Shown here piece by piece: positions 1 through 9,226 of a stretch of DNA of 64,000 bases; position 1 is the first letter of the stretch, and each line of letters begins with the position of its first letter. The notes under the pieces are model-generated. The model saw only the letters and a program-made list of their open reading frames with translations, did no database searches and was not told the DNA's origin. A program made the position numbers and the translations under genes. This DNA comes from Arsenophonus nilaparvatae (GTDB lineage: Bacteria > Pseudomonadota > Gammaproteobacteria > Enterobacterales > Enterobacteriaceae), in assembly GCF_000757905.1 (NCBI RefSeq), contig NZ_JRLH01000015.1; one strand, given 5' to 3'.

Positions 1-151
1 AAGGGCACATCAGATAAATTTGATATAGATCATTATTATTTAGTTGACAAATAGCAATAAAAGCAAAGAATTAAGATAACTATTTGATTTATAATTAAAA
101 ATTTTTTTTAATTTTTATAAAAAAATTTTATAAAAACGATTGAGAAATAAA

Positions 152-209
152 TAATCAGGTTAAATTATCGTTGAAAGCGGTTTTTTGTCCAATAAAGATT
201 AACCTGATA
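152..209. repeat. Inverted repeat downstream of ycaO
   Basis: The 230 bases at the left edge carry no gene and are extremely AT-rich. They hold an inverted repeat whose arms, ATCAGGTTAA near 154-163 and TTAACCTGAT at 199-208, are separated by about 35 bases that include a run of six T after AAAGCGG. It lies just past the stop codon of ycaO, which is read leftward, so it may form a long stem in the 3' end of that transcript. It is not a classic compact terminator and the role is an inference. Confidence 0.4.
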
Positions 210-230
210 TTTATTGTTAGATTTGACTAA

Positions 231-1988
231 TCAGTTAAAGTAAGCCTGTTTAGCGGTTTGCAGTTTATGATAAACATTGAGTAACGCTTGATGCGCCGGC
301 AGCGTTTTTAACTCAGCATCAATTGACCATAAGTCATAAAAACAATTTTCACCGGCAATGGCCTTCGATGCGGCCATAACAGCATGTTGACCATACATTT
401 TATTGAAAGCTTCATCGTATTGAAAAGGCTGACGTTCAGCTTCTTGAGTTAATTGCAGTAATGTTTGTAGACAGCGATAATAATTGGCTCGCTCGGCAGT
501 AAATAGCGAAGAATTGAACTCTAGCGTCCATTCAACCCATAGTAGCGCTTGAGCAAAATCACCACCTGCCAGTGCTAGCATCGATTTTAATTCACCGATC
601 CGTAAGTGGCTCCAGCCATTACCGCTACCAACGGCAATGCCTAATAATTCACGGACACGAGTAAAATCATCAAAACCTTCATCATCCAGCCGCCCTAACA
701 ACCGCAGGTAATCATTTTTTTGCCACTGACTATCAGGTAGCGACATAATGATATCACGTAAATCTATCGCCATCGCGTTATTGGCAATCTGCAGATCGTC
801 GACTGGATAAATATCTGATATTCCCGGAACAATAATACGGCAGACATAAACATCTAAATGCTGATAATCAGCAATATAAACTTCAGCATTTATCTGATTG
901 AAAATCGCCATCAAAGTAGCAAATTCTGCGTTTGTGGTGCCTTTAAAGTTCCAATCGACAAAGGAATAATCAGCATCACGTTTAAATAGATCCCAACTAA
1001 TTAAGCCACTTGAATCGATAAAATGGGTTTCCAGATTTGTATGCTCTGCAACTTCATCATCATCAAATGTTGGCATATTAAATACATCCAAATCTTTTAA
1101 ACTGCGGCCTTGCAGTAATTCGGTAACTGTACGTTCAAGTGCGATACCAAAATCAGGATGGGCACCAAAAGAAGCGAAACAAGTGCCATTACTCGGATTA
1201 AAAAGTACCACACAGATAACCGGGTATTTACCACCGAGAGAAGCATCAAAACAGAAAATAGGAAAACCTTCCTCTTCTAATTTAGCAACTGCCTGAACAA
1301 CGCCAGGATAGCGCTCCATGACAAGCTCAGGAATAACAGGCAAACTGATTCGCTCGGCAATAATATGGTTTTTAATATGACGCTCAAAGATCTCTGACAA
1401 TGCCTGCACCCGCGCTTCATCTTGCGTATTGCCGGCTGACATGCCATTCGACACATACAGATTACCAATAATATTCATTGGAATATAAACCGTTTGTTGA
1501 TCGGATTGGCGGATAAAAGGTAACGTACAAATCCCACGGGCTCTATTACTTGATTGTAAATCAATCAGCATGCTAGCGGACAGATTATTTTCAGGATCGT
1601 AGAAAGCACGTAATTTTTCATCCAGCATTCCTTCAGGTAAGTGATCGTCCGATGTTAGAGCAAACCACTTTTCATTGGGATAGTGGACAAAATTACCATT
1701 TGCAATTTTAGCGCCTAGATAAAAATCAGCGAAAAAGTAATTGGTTGCTAAACGTTCAAAATATTCCCCCAGTGCAGAGGCCAAGGCGGCTTTTTTACTA
1801 GCGCCTTTACCGTTAGTAAAACACATAGGGCAGTCTCTATCACGGATATGGACTGACCAGACATTCGGCACTGGATTTAACCAAGAGGCCTCTTCAATAT
1901 GAAAACCGAGTTTTTTAAGTTGTTGCTGAAACGTGGTAATAGAATCTTCTAATGCGGCATCTTTGCCAGGAATAAAAGTTTGGCTCAT
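231..1988 (-). CDS. ycaO: YcaO, ribosomal protein S12 methylthiotransferase accessory factor
   Basis: This encodes a 585-residue protein closely similar along its length to E. coli YcaO (586 aa), the ATP-dependent YcaO-domain protein that assists RimO in beta-methylthiolation of ribosomal protein S12 Asp88. The N-terminal half carries conserved Glu-rich nucleotide/Mg-binding helices (ALGEYFERL near residues 75-83 and SEIFERH further on); the C-terminal part is the family's tetratricopeptide-like extension. The frame is open 49 codons further upstream, but MSQTFIPGKDAALE matches the E. coli start (MTQTFIPGKDAALE), so the start at 1988 was chosen. No strong ribosome binding site is visible. It is transcribed divergently from the asparaginase gene. 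It appears intact. Confidence 0.93.
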   Translation of the reverse strand: MSQTFIPGKDAALEDSITTFQQQLKKLGFHIEEASWLNPVPNVWSVHIRDRDCPMCFTNGKGASKKAALASALGEYFERLATNYFFADFYLGAKIANGNFVHYPNEKWFALTSDDHLPEGMLDEKLRAFYDPENNLSASMLIDLQSSNRARGICTLPFIRQSDQQTVYIPMNIIGNLYVSNGMSAGNTQDEARVQALSEIFERHIKNHIIAERISLPVIPELVMERYPGVVQAVAKLEEEGFPIFCFDASLGGKYPVICVVLFNPSNGTCFASFGAHPDFGIALERTVTELLQGRSLKDLDVFNMPTFDDDEVAEHTNLETHFIDSSGLISWDLFKRDADYSFVDWNFKGTTNAEFATLMAIFNQINAEVYIADYQHLDVYVCRIIVPGISDIYPVDDLQIANNAMAIDLRDIIMSLPDSQWQKNDYLRLLGRLDDEGFDDFTRVRELLGIAVGSGNGWSHLRIGELKSMLALAGGDFAQALLWVEWTLEFNSSLFTAERANYYRCLQTLLQLTQEAERQPFQYDEAFNKMYGQHAVMAASKAIAGENCFYDLWSIDAELKTLPAHQALLNVYHKLQTAKQAYFN

Positions 1989-2174
1989 AAATTGGTTACT
2001 TATTCGTTTTTGATAACTAAAAGCAGATAATACGGTATTTTTGTTTGCTTCTCTATTCAATAGGCCACAGTAGCAAAATGCAATATTGAAATTAATGGCT
2101 ATTTTTTCTGGAAATAACAGAAATATATTTTGCATTTTATATAATTTACCAAATTTTTAAAATGGTATTTTATT

Positions 2175-3218
2175 ATGAAGAAGTTAAATATTTCTTTGTT
2201 AGTTGGTGCTATGTTGTTAACTAACAGTGCTGCTTCTGCCTTACCAACCATTACGGTACTAGCCACTGGAGGTACGATAGCTGGTGGCGGTGATTCAGCG
2301 ACTCAATCCCAATATACAGCCGGTAAAGTGAGTATTGATGCATTAATTAATGCGGTACCTGAAATAAAGAAAATTGCGCATCTTAATGGCGAACAAATTG
2401 TTAATATCGGTTCGCAAGATATGAATGATCAGGTATGGTTAACTTTAGCGAAGAAAATTAATGCCGATTGTGACAAAACAGCTGGTTTTATCATTACTCA
2501 TGGTACTGACACGCTAGAAGAAACCGCTTATTTTTTAGATTTAACCACCCACTGTCATAAACCAATTGTAATGGTTGGTGCGATGAAGCCTGCCACAGCA
2601 TTAGGTGCTGATGGGCCGTTAAATCTCTATAACGCCGTTATTGTTGCTACTGATAAAGAGGCGGGCAAACGAGGTGTCTTATTAGCCATGGACGATAAAG
2701 TTATTAGTGGTCGTAATGTGGTTAAAATGAATACCAACTTTGTTGAAGCATTTGAAGCTGTTAATGCTGGCGCTGAAGCTTTTATCTACAATGGCAAAGT
2801 GCACTATTTAAACGCGGCTCAACCCAGAGCGCAGAACGCAATTTTTGATATTAGTCAGTTAGATAAATTACCTAAAGTTGGCATTGTTTATAATTATTCA
2901 AATGCATCGGCACTACCAGCTAAGTCATTGATCTATCATGGCTATCAAGGCATTGTTAGTGCTGGAGTGGGTAACGGCAATATGTATAACAAAATTTTTA
3001 ATGTATTGGCCGATGCAGTAAAACAAGGCATAGGGGTTGTTCGCGCTAGTCGTGTGCCAACAGGTTTTACAACTCGCGATGCAGAAGTGGATGATAGTAA
3101 ATATGGATTTGTTGCTGCAGAACGTTTGAATCCGCAGAAGGCTCGGGTTTTACTACAGTTAGCCTTGACTCAAACCCATGACCCAATAAAAATTCAAGCG
3201 ATGTTTGATAAGTATTAA
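2175..3218 (+). CDS. ansB: Periplasmic L-asparaginase, type II
   Basis: This predicts a 347-residue precursor with a clear Sec signal peptide (positive MKK, hydrophobic LLVGAMLL, cleavage after ASA at residue 22), so the enzyme should act in the periplasm hydrolysing asparagine to aspartate and ammonia. Both asparaginase signatures are present: ATGGTIAGGG with the nucleophilic threonine at residue 34 (Thr12 of the mature E. coli enzyme) and HGTDTLEETAYF with the second catalytic Thr-Asp pair. Length matches E. coli AnsB (348 aa). In E. coli ansB is elsewhere in the chromosome; here it occupies the position of ycaP between ycaO and serC. No FNR or CRP site is evident in the 186-bp upstream gap. 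Confidence 0.92.
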   Translation: MKKLNISLLVGAMLLTNSAASALPTITVLATGGTIAGGGDSATQSQYTAGKVSIDALINAVPEIKKIAHLNGEQIVNIGSQDMNDQVWLTLAKKINADCDKTAGFIITHGTDTLEETAYFLDLTTHCHKPIVMVGAMKPATALGADGPLNLYNAVIVATDKEAGKRGVLLAMDDKVISGRNVVKMNTNFVEAFEAVNAGAEAFIYNGKVHYLNAAQPRAQNAIFDISQLDKLPKVGIVYNYSNASALPAKSLIYHGYQGIVSAGVGNGNMYNKIFNVLADAVKQGIGVVRASRVPTGFTTRDAEVDDSKYGFVAAERLNPQKARVLLQLALTQTHDPIKIQAMFDKY

Positions 3219-3343
3219 TTGGTTATCAGAAAAATGCTGTTTGCCGGCCAGTTGTTTTATTTACAGCTGTTCGGTGGTAATGTTAAAACCTAACCAGAGA
3301 TTAAATAATAGTAAAAGCTTAATTAGGTCAATAAGGGTGGGTG

Positions 3344-4432
3344 ATGAGTCAGGTATATAATTTTAGCGCTGGTCCGGCCATGTTACCGGTAGAAGTTTTA
3401 CATCGTGCACAACAAGAACTTTGTAATTGGAACGGTATGGGTGTTTCGGTGATGGAAATAAGCCATCGCAGTGAAGCTTTTATGGAAATAGTTAGAGAAG
3501 CTGAACAAAATCTACGTCAATTACTCAAAATACCCAATAATTATAAAATCCTTTTTTGTCACGGTGGTGCCAGAGGTCAATTTGCCGCCTTGCCACTAAA
3601 TTTATTTCAACCTGATGAAACCGTTGACTATATTGTTGGTGGCTATTGGGCAAAGTCTGCTGCGCAAGAGGCAGCAAAATATTGTGCTGTCAATGAGATT
3701 GATATTCGGCTGGAAAAATCAGCTTATTTAAGCGTGCAACCGATGGATAAATGGTCATTAACGACCAGTGCCAAATACCTTCATTATTGCCCGAATGAAA
3801 CGATTGATGGTATAGCTATCCACACACTACCTGATTTTTCGGCCGATAAAATTGTTATTGCTGATTACTCCTCAGCTATCTTATCACGGCCACTTGATGT
3901 CAGCCGTTTTGGTGTTATTTATGCTGGTGCGCAAAAAAATATTGGGCCAGCAGGCATCACATTGGTTATCATTCGGGAAGATTTGTTAGGTCGGGCGAGA
4001 AAGGCTACCCCTTCTATCCTTGATTACACCATATTGGCTAAAAATGACTCAATGTACAATACGCCCCCAACTTTTGCCTGGTATCTATCGGGTATGGTGT
4101 TTAAATGGTTAAAACAGCAGGGTGGCTTGCAAGAAATAGAAAAACGCAATCAACAAAAAGCCCGCTTACTGTATGATGTTATTGATAATAGCCAGTTTTA
4201 TATTAATCGAATCGATCCAGTTAATCGTTCGGTCATGAATATTCCATTCCAAATGGTAAAACCTAACTTAGATGATAAATTTATCAAAGCGGCAGAGCGG
4301 CAAGGGTTACTGTTCCTGAAAGGGCATAAAGCTGCAGGTGGCATGCGTGCTTCAATTTATAATGCTATGCCGCTGGCTGGTGTACAAAAGCTAGTTGATT
4401 TTATGATTGATTTTGAACATCAGAATAAATAA
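3344..4432 (+). CDS. serC: Phosphoserine/phosphohydroxythreonine aminotransferase
   Basis: SerC converts 3-phosphohydroxypyruvate to phosphoserine and serves pyridoxal phosphate synthesis, using PLP. The 362-residue product has the same length as E. coli SerC and begins MSQVYNFSAGPAMLP as the family does. The PLP-binding lysine is in the segment YAGAQKNIGPAG near residue 197, and the C-terminal GGMRASIYNAMPL substrate loop is intact. A GTG one codon upstream (3341) is also in frame, but the ATG at 3344 matches the family start and is better spaced from the purine-rich AAGGGTGGG. It is followed by aroA at a distance of 113 bases, as in the classical serC-aroA operon. Confidence 0.95.
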   Translation: MSQVYNFSAGPAMLPVEVLHRAQQELCNWNGMGVSVMEISHRSEAFMEIVREAEQNLRQLLKIPNNYKILFCHGGARGQFAALPLNLFQPDETVDYIVGGYWAKSAAQEAAKYCAVNEIDIRLEKSAYLSVQPMDKWSLTTSAKYLHYCPNETIDGIAIHTLPDFSADKIVIADYSSAILSRPLDVSRFGVIYAGAQKNIGPAGITLVIIREDLLGRARKATPSILDYTILAKNDSMYNTPPTFAWYLSGMVFKWLKQQGGLQEIEKRNQQKARLLYDVIDNSQFYINRIDPVNRSVMNIPFQMVKPNLDDKFIKAAERQGLLFLKGHKAAGGMRASIYNAMPLAGVQKLVDFMIDFEHQNK

Positions 4433-4545
4433 ATTAAATAATCCTTTATGGTTAGATTGGTAGTGATATCGTCTAACCCTATCAAATGAATATAAGTGTG
4501 ATTTAAATAATTTATCCAACTTCGTTATTGGAGAGTCTACTATTA

Positions 4546-5829
4546 ATGCAAGCCCTGACAATACAACCCATTTCTTACGTTGAAGGTACTATCAATCTTC
4601 CTGGCTCGAAAAGTATTTCTAACCGGGTACTATTGTTAGCTGCATTAGCGCAAGGCCAAACCGTTTTAACTAATCTTCTTGCTAGTGATGATATTCGTCA
4701 TATGCTTAATGCTTTGACAGCATTGGGTGTCGAATATCAATTATCCAAAGATCTCACCACGTGTATTGTAAAAGGTGGCGGGCATTATTTTAGCCATAAA
4801 AAAGGTTTAGAGATTTTTCTCGGTAATGCCGGCACGGCTATGCGCCCATTAACTGCGGTTTTAGCATTGGCGGACAATGATATTGTCTTAACCGGCGAGT
4901 CCAGAATGAAAGAGCGACCTATTGGCCATCTTATTGAAGCGCTACAGCAAGGTGGAGCAAATATTGATTATCTTGAGCAAGCTGGTTATCCGCCTATAAG
5001 GATAAAAGGTGGCTTTCGCGGTGGGAATATCACAGTAGATGGACGCGTATCTAGCCAATTTTTAACAGCTCTTTTAATGGCCGCACCTTTAGCGCCTAAT
5101 GATACGACTATTCAGATAAAAGGAGAGCTGGTTTCTAAACCCTATATTGACATTACTCTGGCACTGATGCGTGATTTTGGCGTTGAAGTAGACAATCAAC
5201 ACTATTGTCGATTTCATATTAAAGCCGGACAACACTATATTTCACCGGGGGATTATCTTGTTGAGGGCGACGCCTCTTCTGCCTCTTATTTTTTAGCTGC
5301 GGCAGCAATTAAAGGTGGTACCGTTAGGGTAACAGGTATTGGCAAAGATAGCTTGCAAGGCGATACCCAATTCGCTGCTGTACTAGAAAAAATGGGTGCC
5401 AAAATACGTTGGAGTAAAGATTATATCGAATGTCAACGATGTGAGTTAATTGGTATTGATATGGATATGAATGCGATCCCCGATGCGGCGATGACGGTTG
5501 CGACTCTGGCGCTCTTTGCTCGTGGTGAAACTATTATTCGTAATATCCATAACTGGCGGGTAAAAGAAACTGACAGATTAACGGCAATGGCGACTGAATT
5601 AACAAAAGTTGGCGCAAAAGTGGAAGAAGGTCGTGATTATATACGTATTTTACCGCCTAAATTATTACAGCATGCTGAAATAGCAACTTATAATGATCAT
5701 CGTATGGCGATGTGCTTTTCACTTGTCGCGTTGTCAGATACGCCGGTTACCATTTTGGATCCAAATTGTACCGCTAAGACTTTTCCAGACTACTTTAATC
5801 AACTAGAAAAATTAAGTCATCGGTACTAG
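4546..5829 (+). CDS. aroA: EPSP synthase (3-phosphoshikimate 1-carboxyvinyltransferase)
   Basis: AroA transfers enolpyruvate from PEP to shikimate-3-phosphate, the sixth step of the shikimate pathway. The 427-residue product has the class I hallmarks: LPGSKSISNR near the N-terminus (shikimate-phosphate binding), the glyphosate/PEP loop LGNAGTAMRPL near residue 95, ERPIGHL, VSSQFLTALLMAAPL and the C-terminal RVKETDRL and NDHRMAMCFSL. The frame is open from a TTG at 4528, but the ATG at 4546 has GGAGAG ten bases upstream and fits the family length (427 aa). It follows serC; E. coli's ycaL, which comes next there, is absent. Confidence 0.95.
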   Translation: MQALTIQPISYVEGTINLPGSKSISNRVLLLAALAQGQTVLTNLLASDDIRHMLNALTALGVEYQLSKDLTTCIVKGGGHYFSHKKGLEIFLGNAGTAMRPLTAVLALADNDIVLTGESRMKERPIGHLIEALQQGGANIDYLEQAGYPPIRIKGGFRGGNITVDGRVSSQFLTALLMAAPLAPNDTTIQIKGELVSKPYIDITLALMRDFGVEVDNQHYCRFHIKAGQHYISPGDYLVEGDASSASYFLAAAAIKGGTVRVTGIGKDSLQGDTQFAAVLEKMGAKIRWSKDYIECQRCELIGIDMDMNAIPDAAMTVATLALFARGETIIRNIHNWRVKETDRLTAMATELTKVGAKVEEGRDYIRILPPKLLQHAEIATYNDHRMAMCFSLVALSDTPVTILDPNCTAKTFPDYFNQLEKLSHRY

Positions 5830-6002
5830 TGTATGCCTAAAAATTAGTACAATACTGAACGACGAGTATTATGCCTAACGCTAAATTTGCTCCAAATATC
5901 TCTTTGTTTTCCTTAATAGAATGAATTGAGTATAATAGGGTACTTATTAGCCTGATAGAAAGTAGTTGCTAAATTGCATTTCTATCACAAAGGAGGAGTA
6001 TA

Positions 6003-6689
6003 ATGGTGGTTTTACCCCCCGTTATCACAGTTGATGGTCCAAGTGGCGCAGGTAAAGGTACATTATGCCAGGCATTGGCAAATAAACTGGGCTGGCAGTT
6101 ACTTGATTCTGGCGCCATTTACCGTGTTCTGGCTTTAGCAGCATTACATCATCATGTTGATATTAAGTCTGAAGAAGCATTAGTTCCATTAGCGGCTAAT
6201 CTTGATGTCCGTTTTGAACCAAGAGAAAACGAATTAGCTGTTATGCTTGAGGGGGAGGATGTCAGTAATGCAATTCGTAGCGAAGTTGTTGGTAATACGG
6301 CATCTCTTAGCGCAACTTTTCCTCGCGTTAGAGAAGCATTATTGCGTCGGCAAAGAGCATTTCGCACTAAACCGGGTTTGATTGCTGACGGTCGTGACAT
6401 GGGAACGGTGGTTTTTCCAGACGCACCGGTAAAGATTTTTCTTGATGCCACACCTGAAGAGCGTGCTCGTAGACGAATGCAACAGTTGCAGGAAAAGGGC
6501 TTTGATGTTAAATTAAGCGATCTTTTAACTGATATTAAAGAGCGTGATTATCGTGATCGTAATAGGTTAATTGCGCCATTGGTACCTGCAAAAGATGCGT
6601 TGATCCTGGATTCTACAAAGTTATCAATTGAAGGGGTCATCGAGCAAGTATTTGCTTATGTGAAAAAAAAGCAAATATTATCTATATAA
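6003..6689 (+). CDS. cmk: Cytidylate kinase
   Basis: Cmk phosphorylates CMP and dCMP with ATP in pyrimidine salvage. The 228-residue product has the P-loop DGPSGAGKGTL at residues 11-21, the CMP-binding segment LLDSGAIYRVLALAALHH, and the family's DGRDMGTVVFPDA and ERDYRDRNR motifs. The start has a near-perfect ribosome binding site, AAAGGAGG, about nine bases upstream. A TATAAT at 5931-5936 with a weak upstream TTGTTT/TTTTCC could be a promoter. It lies 168 bases before rpsA, the usual enterobacterial arrangement. Confidence 0.95.
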   Translation: MVVLPPVITVDGPSGAGKGTLCQALANKLGWQLLDSGAIYRVLALAALHHHVDIKSEEALVPLAANLDVRFEPRENELAVMLEGEDVSNAIRSEVVGNTASLSATFPRVREALLRRQRAFRTKPGLIADGRDMGTVVFPDAPVKIFLDATPEERARRRMQQLQEKGFDVKLSDLLTDIKERDYRDRNRLIAPLVPAKDALILDSTKLSIEGVIEQVFAYVKKKQILSI

Positions 6690-6857
6690 TATGCTCAGTA
6701 TTGACATATAATAAGTTAATACACCTATTTGGTGTAGCTGAATTTGTGTTCAGTTAAGTAAAGCTTTGTAACAAGGAGTGTTGCGAGGTATGTGAAATAA
6801 CCCCATTTGGCAGGATGTTGAATGGCAGTTAAAATTAAAATTTTTGAAGATCTTACT

Positions 6858-8531
6858 ATGACAGAATCTTTTGCTCAACTCTTTGAAGAATCTTTACAGA
6901 GTATCGAAACCCGTCCAGGGGCTATTGTTCGTGGTGTTGTTGTTGCTATCGACAAAGATGTCGTGTTAGTTGATGCCGGTCTGAAATCAGAATCAGCGAT
7001 CCCAGTAGAACAATTTAAAAATGTGCAAGGTGAGCTAGAAATTCAGGTTGGTGATGAAATCGATGTTGCTTTAGATGCAGTAGAAGATGGTTTCGGTGAA
7101 ACTATCCTGTCTCGCGAAAAAGCGAAACGTCATGAAGCTTGGTTGATGCTAGAAAAAGCCTATGAAGATGCCGAAACAGTTATGGGCATCATCAATGGCA
7201 AAGTGAAAGGTGGTTTCACAGTAGAATTAAAAGGAATTCGTGCATTTTTACCCGGTTCATTGGTTGATGTTCGCCCAGTTCGTGACACAACTCACCTGGA
7301 AGGTAAAGAGCTTGAGTTCAAAGTTATCAAACTGGATCAGAAACGCAATAACGTTGTTGTTTCGCGTCGTGCTGTGATTGAGTCTGAAAGCAGTGCAGAA
7401 CGTGATCAGTTACTGGAAAACTTGCAGGAAGGCATGGAAGTTAAGGGTATTGTTAAAAACTTAACTGACTATGGTGCATTCGTTGATCTGGGCGGTGTTG
7501 ATGGCTTATTACACATTACTGATATGGCTTGGAAACGTGTTAAACACCCAAGTGAAATTGTGAATGTTGGTGATGAAATCAATGTTAAAGTATTGAAGTT
7601 TGATCGTGATCGCACACGTGTTTCTTTAGGCCTGAAGCAGCTTGGAGAAGATCCATGGGTAGCTATTGCTAAGCGTTATCCAGAAGGCACTAAGTTGACA
7701 GGGCGAGTCACTAATCTTACTGATTATGGCTGCTTTGTTGAAATTGAGGAAGGTGTTGAAGGTTTAGTACACGTTTCCGAAATGGATTGGACTAATAAAA
7801 ATATCCATCCATCTAAAGTTGTTAATGTGGGTGATGTTGTTGAAGTTATGGTTCTAGATATTGACGAAGAGCGTCGTCGTATCTCATTAGGTTTGAAACA
7901 GTGTAAACCAAATCCATGGCAGCAATTTGCAGAAACGCACAATAAGAATGATCGGGTAGAGGGTAAAATAAAATCTATTACTGATTTTGGTATCTTCATC
8001 GGTTTAGAAGGTGGTATTGATGGTTTAGTTCATCTGTCTGATATTTCTTGGAATGTTGCAGGTGAAGAAGCGGTTCGTGAATACAAAAAAGGCGATGAAA
8101 TCGCTGCAGTTGTATTGCAAGTTGACGCTGAACGTGAACGTATTTCTTTGGGTATTAAACAGTTAGCGGAAGATCCATTTAATAACTATCTGTCTGCTCA
8201 TAAGAAAGGTGTCATCGTTACCGGTAAAGTAGTGGCTGTTGATGCGAAAGGAGCAACGATTGAGTTAGCTGCTGGTGTTGAAGGTCACTTACGTGCATCT
8301 GAAGCTTCACGTGATCGCGTGGAAGATACTACTCAAGTATTGAACGTTGGCGATACAGTTGAAGCTAAATATACTGGTGTTGATCGCAAAAACCGTATCA
8401 TTACCTTATCTGTTCGTGCAAAAGATGAAGCAGATGAAAAAGATGCCATTGCTTCTGTGAACAAACAGGAAGATACCAATTTTGCCAATAATGCGATGGC
8501 AGAAGCGTTCAAAGCAGCGAAAGGCGAATAA
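6858..8531 (+). CDS. rpsA: 30S ribosomal protein S1
   Basis: S1 binds mRNA leaders and is needed for initiation on most mRNAs. The 557-residue product matches the E. coli length and contains six S1/OB repeats, several with the sequence DYGAFVDLGGVDGLLHITDM or close variants (repeat three at about residues 190-250 and onward). The frame is open 12 codons further upstream, but MTESFAQLFEESL is the universal enterobacterial start. As in E. coli the start lacks a strong Shine-Dalgarno sequence (only GAAGATC), consistent with autogenous control through the leader at 6690-6857. A short TTGACA-like element at 6701-6706 lies in the leader. Confidence 0.96.
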   Translation: MTESFAQLFEESLQSIETRPGAIVRGVVVAIDKDVVLVDAGLKSESAIPVEQFKNVQGELEIQVGDEIDVALDAVEDGFGETILSREKAKRHEAWLMLEKAYEDAETVMGIINGKVKGGFTVELKGIRAFLPGSLVDVRPVRDTTHLEGKELEFKVIKLDQKRNNVVVSRRAVIESESSAERDQLLENLQEGMEVKGIVKNLTDYGAFVDLGGVDGLLHITDMAWKRVKHPSEIVNVGDEINVKVLKFDRDRTRVSLGLKQLGEDPWVAIAKRYPEGTKLTGRVTNLTDYGCFVEIEEGVEGLVHVSEMDWTNKNIHPSKVVNVGDVVEVMVLDIDEERRRISLGLKQCKPNPWQQFAETHNKNDRVEGKIKSITDFGIFIGLEGGIDGLVHLSDISWNVAGEEAVREYKKGDEIAAVVLQVDAERERISLGIKQLAEDPFNNYLSAHKKGVIVTGKVVAVDAKGATIELAAGVEGHLRASEASRDRVEDTTQVLNVGDTVEAKYTGVDRKNRIITLSVRAKDEADEKDAIASVNKQEDTNFANNAMAEAFKAAKGE

Positions 8532-8545
8532 TTAAGTTAATCATA

Positions 8546-8564
8546 GGGCAACATTTTGTTGCCC
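8546..8564 (+). promoter_or_regulatory. Hairpin between rpsA and ihfB
   Basis: An 8-bp perfect stem, GGGCAACA and TGTTGCCC with a TTT loop, sits in the 59-bp gap between rpsA and ihfB. It lacks a T run, so it may be a weak attenuator or an RNA-processing/stability element that lowers ihfB expression relative to rpsA. The function is inferred from position only. Confidence 0.5.
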
Positions 8565-8590
8565 CGTAACGGTAGTTTAGGGGAGGTACT

Positions 8591-8875
8591 ATGACCAGGT
8601 CTGAATTAATTGAAAGACTTATTAACCAATTAGCTCATATACCAGCAAAACTTATTGAAGAAGCTGTGAAAGAAATGCTTGATCATATGGCAATAACACT
8701 TGCTAAGGGAGAGCGTATTGAGATCCGCGGATTCGGCAGTTTTTCTCTTCATTACCGTGCACCGCGCATCGGCCGTAATCCGAAAACGGGTGATAAAGTT
8801 GATTTGAAAGGAAAACATGTTCCTCATTTCAAGCCGGGTAAAGAATTACGTGATCGCGTTAACATTTATGTATAA
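8591..8875 (+). CDS. ihfB: Integration host factor beta subunit
   Basis: IHF-beta pairs with IhfA to bind and sharply bend DNA in recombination, replication and transcription. The 94-residue product is the exact E. coli length and carries the DNABII signature: ERIEIRGFGSFSLHYR and GRNPKTGDKVDLKGK, including the proline of the DNA-intercalating arm. A GGGGAGG ribosome binding site precedes the ATG. Cotranscription with rpsA is likely and a strong terminator follows. Confidence 0.96.
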   Translation: MTRSELIERLINQLAHIPAKLIEEAVKEMLDHMAITLAKGERIEIRGFGSFSLHYRAPRIGRNPKTGDKVDLKGKHVPHFKPGKELRDRVNIYV

Positions 8876-8906
8876 ATATTAACAAATTTAATTTATTTAT
8901 TCTCTT

Positions 8907-8938
8907 AAAATGGTGTCTTAATTAAGGCGCCATTTTTT
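8907..8938 (+). terminator. Intrinsic terminator of cmk-rpsA-ihfB
   Basis: A 13-bp stem with G-U pairs (AAAATGGTGTCTT paired with AAGGCGCCATTTT around an AATT loop) is followed by a T run. It lies 31 bases after the ihfB stop and marks the end of the unit. Confidence 0.8.
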
Positions 8939-9226
8939 ATTGCTGCGCTCAGGTCAATTTTTCCAATACAATTTTTTGAATTATTAAAACCTCTCTTTAT
9001 TGTTATAAGACATTTAATTATTAAAAAAATAATAATAAAATTTTATAATCAAAAATAAATTTTCTTAACTTAACATTAGTTGAGAATAATCTCGCAAAAA
9101 AATGAAAATAGTAAAAAAGGGATAAATATTATTTTGACCTTTTATATAAAATCTCATTTATCCTTTTGAAAAAATTCAATATTAATACTAATTTTCGTAA
9201 TATAGATCTGGCCAAGGAAGAGCTAT
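8939..9226. other. AT-rich gap upstream of comEC
   Basis: The 351-base gap between ihfB and comEC holds the terminator at its left end. The rest is about 80% A+T with no open frame of note; a clear Shine-Dalgarno (AAGGAAGAG at about 9215) belongs to comEC. No convincing operator was seen. Confidence 0.6.
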
